Of a DNA stretch of 49,218 bases, positions 6,438 through 14,595 are shown in pieces. Numbering within the stretch: the stretch's first letter is position 1; each line of letters begins with the position of its first letter. A program made the translations under genes and the position numbers. The notes beneath the pieces were generated by a model, which saw nothing but the letters and a program-made list of their open reading frames with translations, did no database searches and had not been told where the DNA came from. Source of the DNA: Bacilli bacterium (GTDB lineage Bacteria > Bacillota_I > Bacilli_A > RF39 > UBA660); NCBI GenBank assembly GCA_030602345.1, contig JAUVZX010000005.1:1-49218 (forward strand), written 5' to 3'.

Positions 6438-9263
6438 ATGAAAATGAAAAATAAATCGGATAATTCTACCAAAATAACAAATAGTAGTAAGGTATATTTG
6501 GAAAAGCCTATTGAAGATAATAGTTCAGATGTTTTTGATCTGTCATCATACGTTAATCAATTAAAGTTTGCTATTAAAAATGGAGCTACATTTATAGCTA
6601 TTGATGGAGAACACGGTAGTGGTAAATCGAGCGTAGTAAATTTGTTAAAAAAAGAACTTGAATCCGAAAATCAAAAATTTGTAAATATTAATTTTTTGAA
6701 TATAAATGAAAGTGATAAAAGAATAAAAAACGATTCAAAAAACTATAATGAAGTCATAAATAATTATCATAGGTATTTCGTTAATCAAGTTGCTAATGAT
6801 ATATATAGCAATCCTTATGAAATTGAAAAATTATTTTATAGTAAGTTTTTTAGTGCAGGGATATCAAAAAAAAAATCTAATACTAAGAATACTAAATTGA
6901 TTAATTTTTTTCTTAAAGTAGGCATTTTATATATTACCGTTTTTTCTCTTGGATATCAATTTTTCGAAGTATTTAAGTTATTTGGAAAGTATGAACATGT
7001 ATTTTTAAATTATGTAACCCCAGTAGTCTTTATTAGTACACTACTATTAATGATTAAATATGGATACGAGATTAGTAAGCCAGAAGAATCAATGCAAAGT
7101 CCAATGCTTGACATAGATAGAACTAGAAATAATTTTTGTAAAGTAATATTTGACAAACTTGATTCAAATTCTTCTCTATATTTAATTATTGATGACTTAG
7201 ATAGAATTGATGCTAAAATCCAAATAAGGATATTGTCATTGCTTTTTAATGAGTATTATCCATTAAAAATCAAAGATATTAACATTGTTTTTCTTTGTAT
7301 GATAAATATAAACAAATTAAATAATCAAAAAATTAATAACAATGTAGATTGTGAAAAATTATTTGATTATATACAATACATAGCAAATAATCAAAAGTTT
7401 ATTATTAGGCAATTTATAAAAAAAACATTGGAAGAAGATCCAGATTATAAAAATTGGTATGAAACTTCAAAAAACAGAGACTATCTAATAGGTTTAATTT
7501 GTGAAAACTTTACTTCTATTAGAAGTGTAAAACATTTTTTTAACAGAATAATAGACAAAAAGAAATATTTAGAGACTAAAGAAATTAGTGAAATAAATTA
7601 CGATACAATAATTTTGACGACCATTTTAACAACTTTAGGTTCTTCTTTTGAAATTTCAAAATTAATCGAAGCTAGAATAATTGAATCAACAAAAATTGTT
7701 GATTCTGATAGCTATAAAATCAAAAAAATGAAAACTATAATTAATGAATCGATGAAAAAAGATATGATAAATAATAACTATTATATTTATCTTTATAATT
7801 TCATAAATAATCAATCTCTACTCAATGAAACTGAATTAAAAATCAGCAACATGTTGGATTCATATTTTGATTGGTTAAACGAAAATGAATCAGAGAAAAT
7901 AAATAATCTGCTTAACAATTCAAATGTTAGATTTGAAAAAATATATTATGAATTGTTTTTATATGTGAATAATGACGCTAAACTGCTATTACTCACTAAC
8001 AAAAATTTTTGCGAATATATAATTAGTAATATCCCTTATATTGATGTATCTAGCCTTGCAAATTACAAAGATTTGTATTTGAATACAAATGCTAGTAAAA
8101 TTTATGATAATTTATTTAAAGGTAATTATATGGTTGATAAAAATATATTAATAAATAATTTAATAGAATCAAGAAACGCATATATTATGATTGATACTGT
8201 TGAAAATAAAAATAAATATTTATCGCAAATAAAATATTTTGTTAAAGGATTCGAAAAAAATATAATCGAATTCAATTTAAAAGAATTATTTGATAAGATT
8301 ATAATTGATCCTGAAATATTTGAATTATTTTTTGAAAAAATACAATATAAAAGTGAACAAATTGGTTATGAATTGTTGGAGAAAGACATAATTAAATTTA
8401 GTGATATTGAATCTTACATAAATGAAAATTTCATTGAAAAATTAGATAGTATTAGCCATCAAAATAGAATGAAAATTAAAAAAATATTGTTAAATTTTGA
8501 TATTAAAATGCCAGTATTTTTGAAAATAATTCTTTCTGAAAAAATTGATTCAATCAATGTATATGAAAAACTAAATTCATACGATCAATTAATAGATGAA
8601 AAGACAATGGAAGAACTTTTAAAAATATATGACTATAGTGAACAAATTGACAATCATATAATTAATTTCGGTAAAGATGACAAATATGAAATCGCTAATT
8701 TTTTAAATGATCACAAATATGAAATATCATCTGATATATTGAAAGACTTTGATGAGCAACAAATATACATCTCATACTCCGAATATCATGAATTAAAACT
8801 TATCGAAAAAGGACTATATAGACCTTTTGTATATTCACAAATAATACGAATGCAATCTTTTTATTGTGATAAAAAGTTGCTAAAAAATAAAGAATACAAA
8901 AATGCTCTTTTGATTGTATATGCCGAAATTTCCAGTATTTATAGTAAATTACTTTTTACTAATGACTACGCAAAAGTTGTTATTGATAATATTGATTTAG
9001 ATAGTATTAATTTTAGTTATGATAATTATTGGAAAATAATTGCTTTATCTAAATATGTGACAGATGCTTTTGTGGGGAAAATTGTAGAAAAATTAAATAA
9101 AATAGGAAAATTAGAAGAATTTTGTGACTTTATTTCAAAAAGATCAACAGAAATTCCTCATAAACAAATATTGACAAAAATTTACGTTAAATCCTCTCAA
9201 TATATAAGCCCTGTTATAAAAAGGAATTTGACCAAGAAAATAAATAGTTATGCAAGGCGATGA
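6438..9263 (+). CDS. KAP-type P-loop NTPase with two membrane helices
   Basis: This 941-residue protein has a Walker A motif GEHGSGKSS at residues 57-65 and a Walker B LYLIIDDLDR at 247-256. Two transmembrane helices (about 155-178 and 188-208) are inserted between them, which is the hallmark of KAP-family NTPases. Residues about 400-941 are a long, Asn/Lys-rich helical region with no recognised domain, perhaps repeat-like. KAP proteins are membrane-tethered and occur in defence islands. No nuclease or other effector motif was seen. Extreme AT content, even against the neighbours, suggests transfer. GGGGAG precedes the ATG. Confidence 0.85.
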   Translation: MKMKNKSDNSTKITNSSKVYLEKPIEDNSSDVFDLSSYVNQLKFAIKNGATFIAIDGEHGSGKSSVVNLLKKELESENQKFVNINFLNINESDKRIKNDSKNYNEVINNYHRYFVNQVANDIYSNPYEIEKLFYSKFFSAGISKKKSNTKNTKLINFFLKVGILYITVFSLGYQFFEVFKLFGKYEHVFLNYVTPVVFISTLLLMIKYGYEISKPEESMQSPMLDIDRTRNNFCKVIFDKLDSNSSLYLIIDDLDRIDAKIQIRILSLLFNEYYPLKIKDINIVFLCMININKLNNQKINNNVDCEKLFDYIQYIANNQKFIIRQFIKKTLEEDPDYKNWYETSKNRDYLIGLICENFTSIRSVKHFFNRIIDKKKYLETKEISEINYDTIILTTILTTLGSSFEISKLIEARIIESTKIVDSDSYKIKKMKTIINESMKKDMINNNYYIYLYNFINNQSLLNETELKISNMLDSYFDWLNENESEKINNLLNNSNVRFEKIYYELFLYVNNDAKLLLLTNKNFCEYIISNIPYIDVSSLANYKDLYLNTNASKIYDNLFKGNYMVDKNILINNLIESRNAYIMIDTVENKNKYLSQIKYFVKGFEKNIIEFNLKELFDKIIIDPEIFELFFEKIQYKSEQIGYELLEKDIIKFSDIESYINENFIEKLDSISHQNRMKIKKILLNFDIKMPVFLKIILSEKIDSINVYEKLNSYDQLIDEKTMEELLKIYDYSEQIDNHIINFGKDDKYEIANFLNDHKYEISSDILKDFDEQQIYISYSEYHELKLIEKGLYRPFVYSQIIRMQSFYCDKKLLKNKEYKNALLIVYAEISSIYSKLLFTNDYAKVVIDNIDLDSINFSYDNYWKIIALSKYVTDAFVGKIVEKLNKIGKLEEFCDFISKRSTEIPHKQILTKIYVKSSQYISPVIKRNLTKKINSYARR

Positions 9264-9373
9264 ATGTTAAAAAATTAATATACATTCCAAAAAGTTAATA
9301 ATAAGATAACTGTTATATTTGAATTCATGATGTTTTTATGATATTATATTTTGCAATTGTTGAGGTGTTTTAG

Positions 9374-9985
9374 ATGATTGAACAAATAGAAGAAAAGTAT
9401 AAAAACATAATAGAACACGATAAATTGTTTGATTACTATTTTATAGTTTCAATAGGTGGAAGTGTTGCCGTAAGTTTATTTCTTTCTTTTTGGTACTATA
9501 TAATAGTTTATGCTATAGCTTTATTTATATTATATCTAGTCATTTTGAAAAAGCTAAAGATAAAAATATTAAGTATAAACGCATTAAAAATATCATCAAA
9601 TTTTCAGAAGTTTAAAAAATATAAAAAAGATATACGTATTAAAGAAATAAGAAAATTATTGAAAAAAAAATTATGCTTAAATAAGATGGATATAGATTAT
9701 TTAATTAAATATTATAAAAATAAAACTTTTAAGCATTATAATATTGATTGGATATATGCTTTAATATCATTTGGAGCGCCAATAATCTTTGGGTACTTCA
9801 ATAACGATATTAAAAACAATCAGTATGTTATATATCAATTGGTTTCAATTATAATAACACTGGCCCTGTTCTACGCATTTTATATTCTATTCAGAAAAGT
9901 TTTTAGTAGTAAAGATCAAAGGATTTCAATGTATAAAGATATAGAAAGTATATTATATGAATTATATTTTGAAGTTCATAAATAA
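9374..9985 (+). CDS. Small four-helix membrane protein next to the KAP NTPase
   Basis: This 203-residue protein has two transmembrane helices at about 21-58 and two more at about 125-172, with a strongly basic cytoplasmic segment between them (KKLKIKILSIN... KKYKKDIRIK). No family was recognised. It lies 110 bp after the KAP gene on the same strand with its own GAGGTG site. It could be the membrane effector or partner of the NTPase, which is an inference from position only. Composition is as AT-rich as the KAP gene. Confidence 0.6.
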   Translation: MIEQIEEKYKNIIEHDKLFDYYFIVSIGGSVAVSLFLSFWYYIIVYAIALFILYLVILKKLKIKILSINALKISSNFQKFKKYKKDIRIKEIRKLLKKKLCLNKMDIDYLIKYYKNKTFKHYNIDWIYALISFGAPIIFGYFNNDIKNNQYVIYQLVSIIITLALFYAFYILFRKVFSSKDQRISMYKDIESILYELYFEVHK

Positions 9986-9988
9986 AAT

Positions 9989-10010
9989 AGTCGGCATTTA
10001 GTCGGCATTT
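9989..10010. repeat. Exact 11-bp tandem repeat
   Basis: AGTCGGCATTT occurs twice in direct succession (9989-9999 and 10000-10010), immediately after the stop codon of the membrane-protein gene. Confidence 0.8.
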
Positions 10011-10123
10011 TCTAAAATAAGTGGTGATAAATGGCGATAATTGAAAATAACCAAATACGCTATTTAATCAATAAATACAACGGTTTAAGACACTTTGAGA
10101 TAAAGTGAAATAAAGGCCTAGAT

Positions 10124-10168
10124 AAACTCTTAATCAGTGGGTCGTAGGTTCAGGCCCTACACTGGACA
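10124..10168 (+). pseudogene. 3' fragment of tRNA-Lys(CTT), likely integration scar
   Basis: The segment contains ACTCTTAATCAG (anticodon loop and 3' anticodon stem, anticodon CTT), the variable loop TGGGTC, a T-arm GTAGG-TTCAGGC-CCTAC at 10144-10160 and an acceptor-like ACTGGAC-A. The 5' half (acceptor strand, D-arm) is absent. CTA stands where CCA might be encoded, and the T-loop departs from TTCRA at its fifth base. A half tRNA broken at the anticodon arm is the classic product of island integration into a tRNA gene. A functional tRNA is excluded. Confidence 0.65.
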
Positions 10169-10183
10169 CTAATGAAAACAAGG

Positions 10184-10210
10184 GATTACAATAAATTGTA
10201 GTCTTTTTAT
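10184..10210 (+). terminator. Terminator downstream of the tRNA fragment
   Basis: GATTACAA (10184-10191) pairs with TTGTAGTC (10196-10203) with one G-T wobble and is followed by T5. It is probably the original terminator of the tRNA transcript. Confidence 0.7.
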
Positions 10211-10308
10211 TTTGCTTAAAAACCCTTAAGCTCTTCCATTAACGAATTAATCCTTATTTTATGATAATAATGGTGGTATAATTGAGGTAAGCGAAGAGGT
10301 GAATTAAT

Positions 10309-11313
10309 ATGGATAAAATTAAAGGTTCTTTTTATGGTTTTATAGTAGGTGATGCACTCGGAGTGCCAGTTGAATTTTATAAAAGAGAATTTTTGGAAAG
10401 TCATCCGATTACTGGAATGATTGCTAATGAACAAAGGAATACAACGGCTGGTTATTGGTCTGATGATACTGCTATGACGTTGTGTACTATGAAAAGTATA
10501 ATCGAGCTAAGAAAAATAGATTATAGAGATATAATGGAACAATTCAAATTGTGGATATTAGAAGGATACATGACTGCTGGGGACGTTTGCTTTGGTATTG
10601 GGCAAAGAACTTTGAAAGCTTTGACTTTTTATAATAGAGAAACTAATAATCCAACGATTACTAAATCTTTTAAAAACGATAATTGGATTCCATTAATCGG
10701 GACATTAAGTGAAAGTCAAAATGAAAAAATGACTTCAGGAAACGGATCTCTAATGCGTGTTCTTCCTGTAGCGTATTATTTAATAACTTCTGATTTATCA
10801 TTACAAGAGAAAATAGCTATAATGCATAAGGTTTCGGCAATGACTCATAGCGATGATGAGTGTGTATCTTCATGCATATACTATATGTGTTTTATTAATC
10901 ATCTTTTAAAAACAAATGATATATTGGAATCATTTAAATTAGCGAGTAATGATGTATATAATAATTACGATGTTAATGTTTGTGGACAATTGTATAGAAT
11001 TATAAACAGCAAATTTTGGGATTTAAAAATTGATGAAATAAAAACGACAGGTTATGTCATAGATACCTTGGAGGCTAGTTTGTGGTGCTTGTATCATTCA
11101 AAAAATTTTAAAGATGCTGTTTTAAAAGCTGTAAATCTTGGAGGAGATGCAGATACTGTTGGTGCAATAACAGGATCACTTGCGGGTATTTATTATGGGT
11201 ATAACAGTATTCCTAAAAAATGGGTTAAATCTTTAATGAAAAAAGACATGATTGATAATATAATTAATGATTTTTTAAATATTATTGAATTTAGTGAGAA
11301 GGATCATGGATAA
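10309..11313 (+). CDS. ADP-ribosylglycohydrolase (DraG/ARH family)
   Basis: This 334-residue enzyme is predicted to hydrolyse ADP-ribose from a modified protein, nucleic acid or small molecule, using a binuclear Mg centre. The metal-binding motifs are SDDT at residues 51-54 and GGDADT at 278-283. GDALGVPVEF at about 14-23 is the usual N-terminal signature. Length is normal for the family. GAAGAGGTG precedes the ATG. It overlaps the AbaSI-like nuclease gene by 8 bp, so the two are co-translated. It could reverse ADP-ribosylation used in phage conflict, or process ADP-ribose linked to DNA. The substrate is not determined by sequence. Confidence 0.92.
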   Translation: MDKIKGSFYGFIVGDALGVPVEFYKREFLESHPITGMIANEQRNTTAGYWSDDTAMTLCTMKSIIELRKIDYRDIMEQFKLWILEGYMTAGDVCFGIGQRTLKALTFYNRETNNPTITKSFKNDNWIPLIGTLSESQNEKMTSGNGSLMRVLPVAYYLITSDLSLQEKIAIMHKVSAMTHSDDECVSSCIYYMCFINHLLKTNDILESFKLASNDVYNNYDVNVCGQLYRIINSKFWDLKIDEIKTTGYVIDTLEASLWCLYHSKNFKDAVLKAVNLGGDADTVGAITGSLAGIYYGYNSIPKKWVKSLMKKDMIDNIINDFLNIIEFSEKDHG

Positions 11314-12178
11314 AAAAGAATACATAGTAAAACAACTAAAAAGAACATACAGGAAAGAGTATGAAAATTATGTTATAACAAGAATATGGCATTTAATAAA
11401 TGACTTAGATATTAAAATAGTGACTCAACAATATATCAAAAGAAGTGTTGATATTAATGATTCGAAAAAAGGGTTTGCTTTAGCTGATTTATATTTTCCA
11501 CAATTTAATTTAATTGTGGAGGTAGATGAAGAGCATCATTTAGGCACTAAGTTAAGCGATGAAGTTAGAGATAGAGATGTTATAAATGCCACGAATTTTG
11601 AAATAGAGAGAATAAGTACAAAGGGCTCTATTGAAGATATTCATAAAAAAATAGATTATATTGTCAAAAAAATCAAAAAACAAAAAGAAAAAAACAATTA
11701 TAATATTTGGGACTATGAAAAGGAGTTTGATATAACAAGGCACATTGAAAGAGGATATTTAGATGTTGAGGAAAACCCATTATTTAGAAAATCGGTTGAT
11801 GCTGTTAATTGTTTTGGATTCAAAGACAAAGCTTTGATGAAGGGCGGTAAAAATCATCCAATTAAAAACAATGTTCTTATTTGGTTTCCAAAATTATATG
11901 AACACAATGAATGGGATAATCAAATAACTTTAGACGAAGAATATATTTATGAGATGAACAAAAATAAATTAAAAAACAACGAGATGATAGATCGTTGGAT
12001 AAATGATTCAAGGGATGTTAGATACTGTTTTGGACAATACAAAGATAATTTAGGAAGAATGTTATATCATTTTAAGGGTGAATACACCTTAGATAAAAAA
12101 AGAACTGTTCAAGAAAAAAGAGCTGTATGGAAGAGAACTTCGATGAGAGTAGAAACGATAAAAAAAGATAACAATTAG
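11306..12178 (+). CDS. AbaSI/PvuRts1I-like modification-dependent endonuclease
   Basis: This 290-residue protein has an N-terminal Vsr/PD-(D/E)XK-type nuclease domain with D61, E72 and D74 in DLYFPQFNLIVEVDEEHH. The C-terminal half resembles an SRA-type base-flipping domain (NVLIWFPKLYEHNEWDN, CFGQYKDNLGRMLYHFKGEY). This arrangement is that of AbaSI and PvuRts1I, which cut DNA carrying hydroxymethyl- or glucosyl-hydroxymethylcytosine. I chose the ATG at 11306, with AGAAGGA upstream, over an in-frame TTG 21 bases earlier. Recognition of a particular modified base is inferred from the family, not shown. Confidence 0.75.
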   Translation: MDKKEYIVKQLKRTYRKEYENYVITRIWHLINDLDIKIVTQQYIKRSVDINDSKKGFALADLYFPQFNLIVEVDEEHHLGTKLSDEVRDRDVINATNFEIERISTKGSIEDIHKKIDYIVKKIKKQKEKNNYNIWDYEKEFDITRHIERGYLDVEENPLFRKSVDAVNCFGFKDKALMKGGKNHPIKNNVLIWFPKLYEHNEWDNQITLDEEYIYEMNKNKLKNNEMIDRWINDSRDVRYCFGQYKDNLGRMLYHFKGEYTLDKKRTVQEKRAVWKRTSMRVETIKKDNN

Positions 12179-12193
12179 TTGTTATCTTTTTTG
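12167..12193 (+). terminator. Terminator overlapping the nuclease stop codon
   Basis: GATAACAA (12167-12174) pairs with TTGTTATC (12179-12186), followed by a T-run. The TAG stop lies in the loop. Confidence 0.85.
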
Positions 12194-12225
12194 TTTAGGA
12201 ATATAATATGAGTAGGAGGGTAGTT

Positions 12226-13116
12226 ATGAATAAGTTTGTTAAATATATTATTCTTGCTATTGTGGTTTTGCTTTTGTTACTTTTTTTGGTTTTTGGTTGT
12301 TCTAAGAAGGAGGAAGGAGAGGTAGTAGTTTTTTCTGATAAGGTTTTTGAGTCTATGGTTAAGAAGGAGTTAAATAAAGATGTCGTTTATACTTCTGATT
12401 TGAGTGAGATTTCAGGTGTTATGATTGCTTCTGATCGTTTGATTAGTTTTAGTGGTGGTGGTCATTTGGAGAAGAGTATTATTTTGTTTGGGTTTGATGA
12501 GTATGAGTATTTGGAGAAGAGGTATAGTGGCGATGGTACTATTTTGTCTTTAGAGGATTTGAAGTATTTTCCTAAGTTATCTTCTTTGAGAGTTTATTTG
12601 CAGCCTAATATTGATTTTGATACTATTCCTAATAAGGGTAATATTTATAATTTAGGTTTGAGTCAAAATAAATTGTCTGATTTATCTTTTTTAGAGGGGT
12701 TTGATACTTTAGTTTATTTGTCTTTGTCTTCTAATAGGATTGTTAATTTATCTGGTATTGAGCATGTTAAGAGTATTAAGAGGCTTGGTCTTAATTCTAA
12801 TGATGTAGTAGATATTAGTTTATTAGAGGGTTTTAATAATTTAGAGTATTTAGATTTAACTTATAATAGTGTTTTAGATGTTAGTTCTTTGAGTGAGTTG
12901 CCTAAGTTAAGTTATTTATCATTGTATGAGAATGGGATAAGTGATATTAGTCCTTTGGGTAGTATTAAGTCATTGGAGGAGTTACATTTAACTAATAATA
13001 ATATTACAGATATTTCTCCTTTGAAGAGTTTTAGTAGTTTTAAGGCTTTAAATATATCGGGTAATCCTATTACTAATTATGAAGAGATATCGCATATTAC
13101 TAATGTGGTTAAGTAG
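12226..13116 (+). CDS. Leucine-rich-repeat lipoprotein
   Basis: This 296-residue protein has a lipoprotein signal (hydrophobic residues 8-22 and lipobox LVFGC). It then carries about seven LRR units of 22 residues of the internalin-like type (LSFLEGFDTLVYLSLSSNRI, VSSLSELPKLSYLSLYENGI, ISPLGSIKSLEELHLTNNNI). It should sit on the outer membrane face and bind a protein or other ligand. AGGAGGG lies just before the ATG at 12226; an ATG 18 bases earlier has no site. Leucine is mostly TTG and the coding strand is G+T-rich, unlike the neighbours, suggesting a different origin. Confidence 0.85.
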   Translation: MNKFVKYIILAIVVLLLLLFLVFGCSKKEEGEVVVFSDKVFESMVKKELNKDVVYTSDLSEISGVMIASDRLISFSGGGHLEKSIILFGFDEYEYLEKRYSGDGTILSLEDLKYFPKLSSLRVYLQPNIDFDTIPNKGNIYNLGLSQNKLSDLSFLEGFDTLVYLSLSSNRIVNLSGIEHVKSIKRLGLNSNDVVDISLLEGFNNLEYLDLTYNSVLDVSSLSELPKLSYLSLYENGISDISPLGSIKSLEELHLTNNNITDISPLKSFSSFKALNISGNPITNYEEISHITNVVK

Positions 13117-13117
13117 T

Positions 13118-13507
13118 ATGAAGAAGTTAGTTATTATTTTGAGTTTATTTTTAATTGGGTGTACTTCTAATAATGGTAAGTCTTTGGGAATATCTGAGTC
13201 TACTATTAGTTGTATTAATCCTACTGTAGGACAGTATACTTATGGAAAAGATTTTGATTCTTCTAATTGTGAGTCTGTGATAGCTTTTTTAACTAAGGTT
13301 ACTAATACTGAAGTAGAGAATAGAGTGAAAATGGTTTGGTTTTATAATGAAGAAGTTATTTTAACTAAAGAAGAAGTAGTAATGGGTTCTGGTTATGCAA
13401 ATAGTTCTTTAATAGAGCCTGAAAATGGCTATTTAAAGGGCTCTTATAGAATCAAAGTTTACTTGAACGATAATTATGTCGAATCTTTTGATTTTTCTTT
13501 TAAATAG
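13118..13507 (+). CDS. Small lipoprotein
   Basis: This 129-residue protein has signal peptide MKKLVIILSLFLIGC with a clean lipobox, followed by a beta-rich domain (RVKMVWFYNEEVILTKEEV, then GSYRIKVYLNDNYVESFDF) reminiscent of an Ig-like or FxLYD-like extracellular domain. The start at 13118 lies just after the stop of the LRR gene, so the two are probably co-transcribed. An upstream in-frame start would destroy the signal peptide. The first part shares the G+T-rich codon style of the LRR gene; the last third returns to the AT-rich local style. Function unknown. Confidence 0.75.
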   Translation: MKKLVIILSLFLIGCTSNNGKSLGISESTISCINPTVGQYTYGKDFDSSNCESVIAFLTKVTNTEVENRVKMVWFYNEEVILTKEEVVMGSGYANSSLIEPENGYLKGSYRIKVYLNDNYVESFDFSFK

Positions 13508-13515
13508 GCACAAAT

Positions 13516-13543
13516 TTGACAAAAGTTCTGATTATTATATAAT
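13516..13543 (+). promoter_or_regulatory. Strong sigma-A-type promoter
   Basis: TTGACA (13516-13521) and TATAAT (13538-13543) are separated by 16 bases, upstream of the gene at 13564. Confidence 0.75.
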
Positions 13544-13563
13544 ACTTCTCGAGGTATAAATAT

Positions 13564-14208
13564 ATGAGTTTATTTGATAAAAGCCCAATTTATGATGAAG
13601 AAAATGCTAATAAAGTAAAAGAGTGGGAAACTGAGTTATTATTATCAAACCCAATGGAATTTAATTTAATATATGGTGAAACAAAAATCTCTAGGATGAA
13701 ATCTAAAATAGCTAGTATGTCTGACTATGATATGATTGCAGCTTATGAAAAAGTTATCGAGAATATATTAAATGTTTCATTTCATATTAAAGAATTTTTA
13801 AAAGCGAAAGATTTATTAGAAACAATTGATTTGACAGAATATCCTAGTCACTTTCAAAATTCCCCTTCATATAATATTAAGCAAGAAAAATTTAAAGAAG
13901 AAGTTCTTAAAGGTTTAGCAAGAAAGGTGAAAACTCATCGTATAAAAATAGAAAAAGGTATTAAAGATCTTCCTTTGTTTATTTTAGAAGAAAAAGAGTT
14001 AAGACCAACTTTCTTAAGAAGTGCTAAAAACACTATAAAAGATCAAGTTTTATCGATTGGTGATGGCTATAAATTAAATGAGATACTTAATGAACTACAA
14101 TGTATTGAAGAAATGGATAATTTTGAAATAGCTTATTACGTTCAAGAAGGAATTGATATTATTAATAAAAGTTATCGTTATGAATACAGATGTGCTAAGG
14201 TTAAATAA
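13564..14208 (+). CDS. Unknown cytoplasmic helical protein
   Basis: This 214-residue protein has no signal, membrane segment or recognised motif. It is highly charged and appears all-helical (KEWETELLLSNPMEFNLIYG..., EEVLKGLARKVKTHRIKIEK). CGAGGT precedes the start. It ends 11 bp before a 96-residue gene whose GGAGG lies in the gap, so the two form an operon behind the 13516 promoter. Confidence 0.6.
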   Translation: MSLFDKSPIYDEENANKVKEWETELLLSNPMEFNLIYGETKISRMKSKIASMSDYDMIAAYEKVIENILNVSFHIKEFLKAKDLLETIDLTEYPSHFQNSPSYNIKQEKFKEEVLKGLARKVKTHRIKIEKGIKDLPLFILEEKELRPTFLRSAKNTIKDQVLSIGDGYKLNEILNELQCIEEMDNFEIAYYVQEGIDIINKSYRYEYRCAKVK

Positions 14209-14219
14209 AAGGAGGAATT

Positions 14220-14510
14220 ATGATTAAGGAAAGAATATCAAAAATTATTAATGATATTAAATTTAAAGAGGAACAAAAAATATTAGAAAAGAAAAATAAA
14301 GTTATTAATCTGATTAATAGAAAATGGACTCCAGAACAAGTAGAAGCATTCAATATAAATGCTATATTTGATTCTAATGGTACAGTCGGAGGAAACTATA
14401 GTGAACAAACTATAAAATCATTTATATTAATGGAAAATAAAAGCCTATTTACAGTTAGTGAATATGAAGAGTTAGAAAACAGTATTTATTCTCCAAAGAT
14501 AATAAAATAA
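14220..14510 (+). CDS. Unknown small protein, paralogue of the gene at 14596
   Basis: This 96-residue soluble protein has a helical, Lys/Glu-rich N-terminus (FKEEQKILEKKNKVINLINR) followed by a 'W(T/N)xEQVEAFN...GGNYSEQTIKSFIL' module. The next gene encodes the same module. GGAGG lies five bases before the ATG. No family was recognised. Confidence 0.65.
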   Translation: MIKERISKIINDIKFKEEQKILEKKNKVINLINRKWTPEQVEAFNINAIFDSNGTVGGNYSEQTIKSFILMENKSLFTVSEYEELENSIYSPKIIK

Positions 14511-14540
14511 GACTAGTATAACTAGTCTTATTTATTTTTT
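14511..14540 (+). terminator. Terminator with GACTAGT stem
   Basis: GACTAGT (14511-14517) pairs with ACTAGTC (14521-14527), followed by a T-rich tract. The same stem is used after the paralogue at 14897. Confidence 0.75.
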
Positions 14541-14543
14541 TAA

Positions 14544-14571
14544 TTGACTTTCAAACTAAAATAGTTATAAT
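14544..14571 (+). promoter_or_regulatory. Sigma-A-type promoter
   Basis: TTGACT (14544-14549) and TATAAT (14566-14571) are 16 bases apart, upstream of the gene at 14596, which has AAAGAGGTG as ribosome site. Confidence 0.7.
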
Positions 14572-14595
14572 ATATATTACTAAAGAGGTGTATAT

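Larger units (their letters stand above)
9986..10308. other. Island boundary region without a large gene
   Basis: This 323-base stretch holds an exact 11-bp tandem repeat (9989-10010), a possible 25-codon reading frame at 10031-10108 with GTGGTG upstream, the 3' part of a tRNA-Lys gene (10124-10168) and a terminator (10184-10210). The 25-codon frame (MAIIENNQIRYLINKYNGLR...) has no recognised relative and may be a remnant. No integrase gene is present. Confidence 0.6.

Noticed and set aside
10060-10170. Complete tRNA-Lys gene
   Set aside because: No 5' acceptor strand, D-arm or 5' anticodon stem can be found upstream; only the 3' half is recognisable.
11285-11305. TTG start for the AbaSI-like gene
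   Set aside because: An ATG at 11306 has AGAAGGA just upstream and gives the normal N-terminus for the family.
13079-13117. Longer N-terminus for the small lipoprotein
   Set aside because: It would overlap the LRR gene and bury the signal peptide. The ATG at 13118 gives a clean lipoprotein signal.
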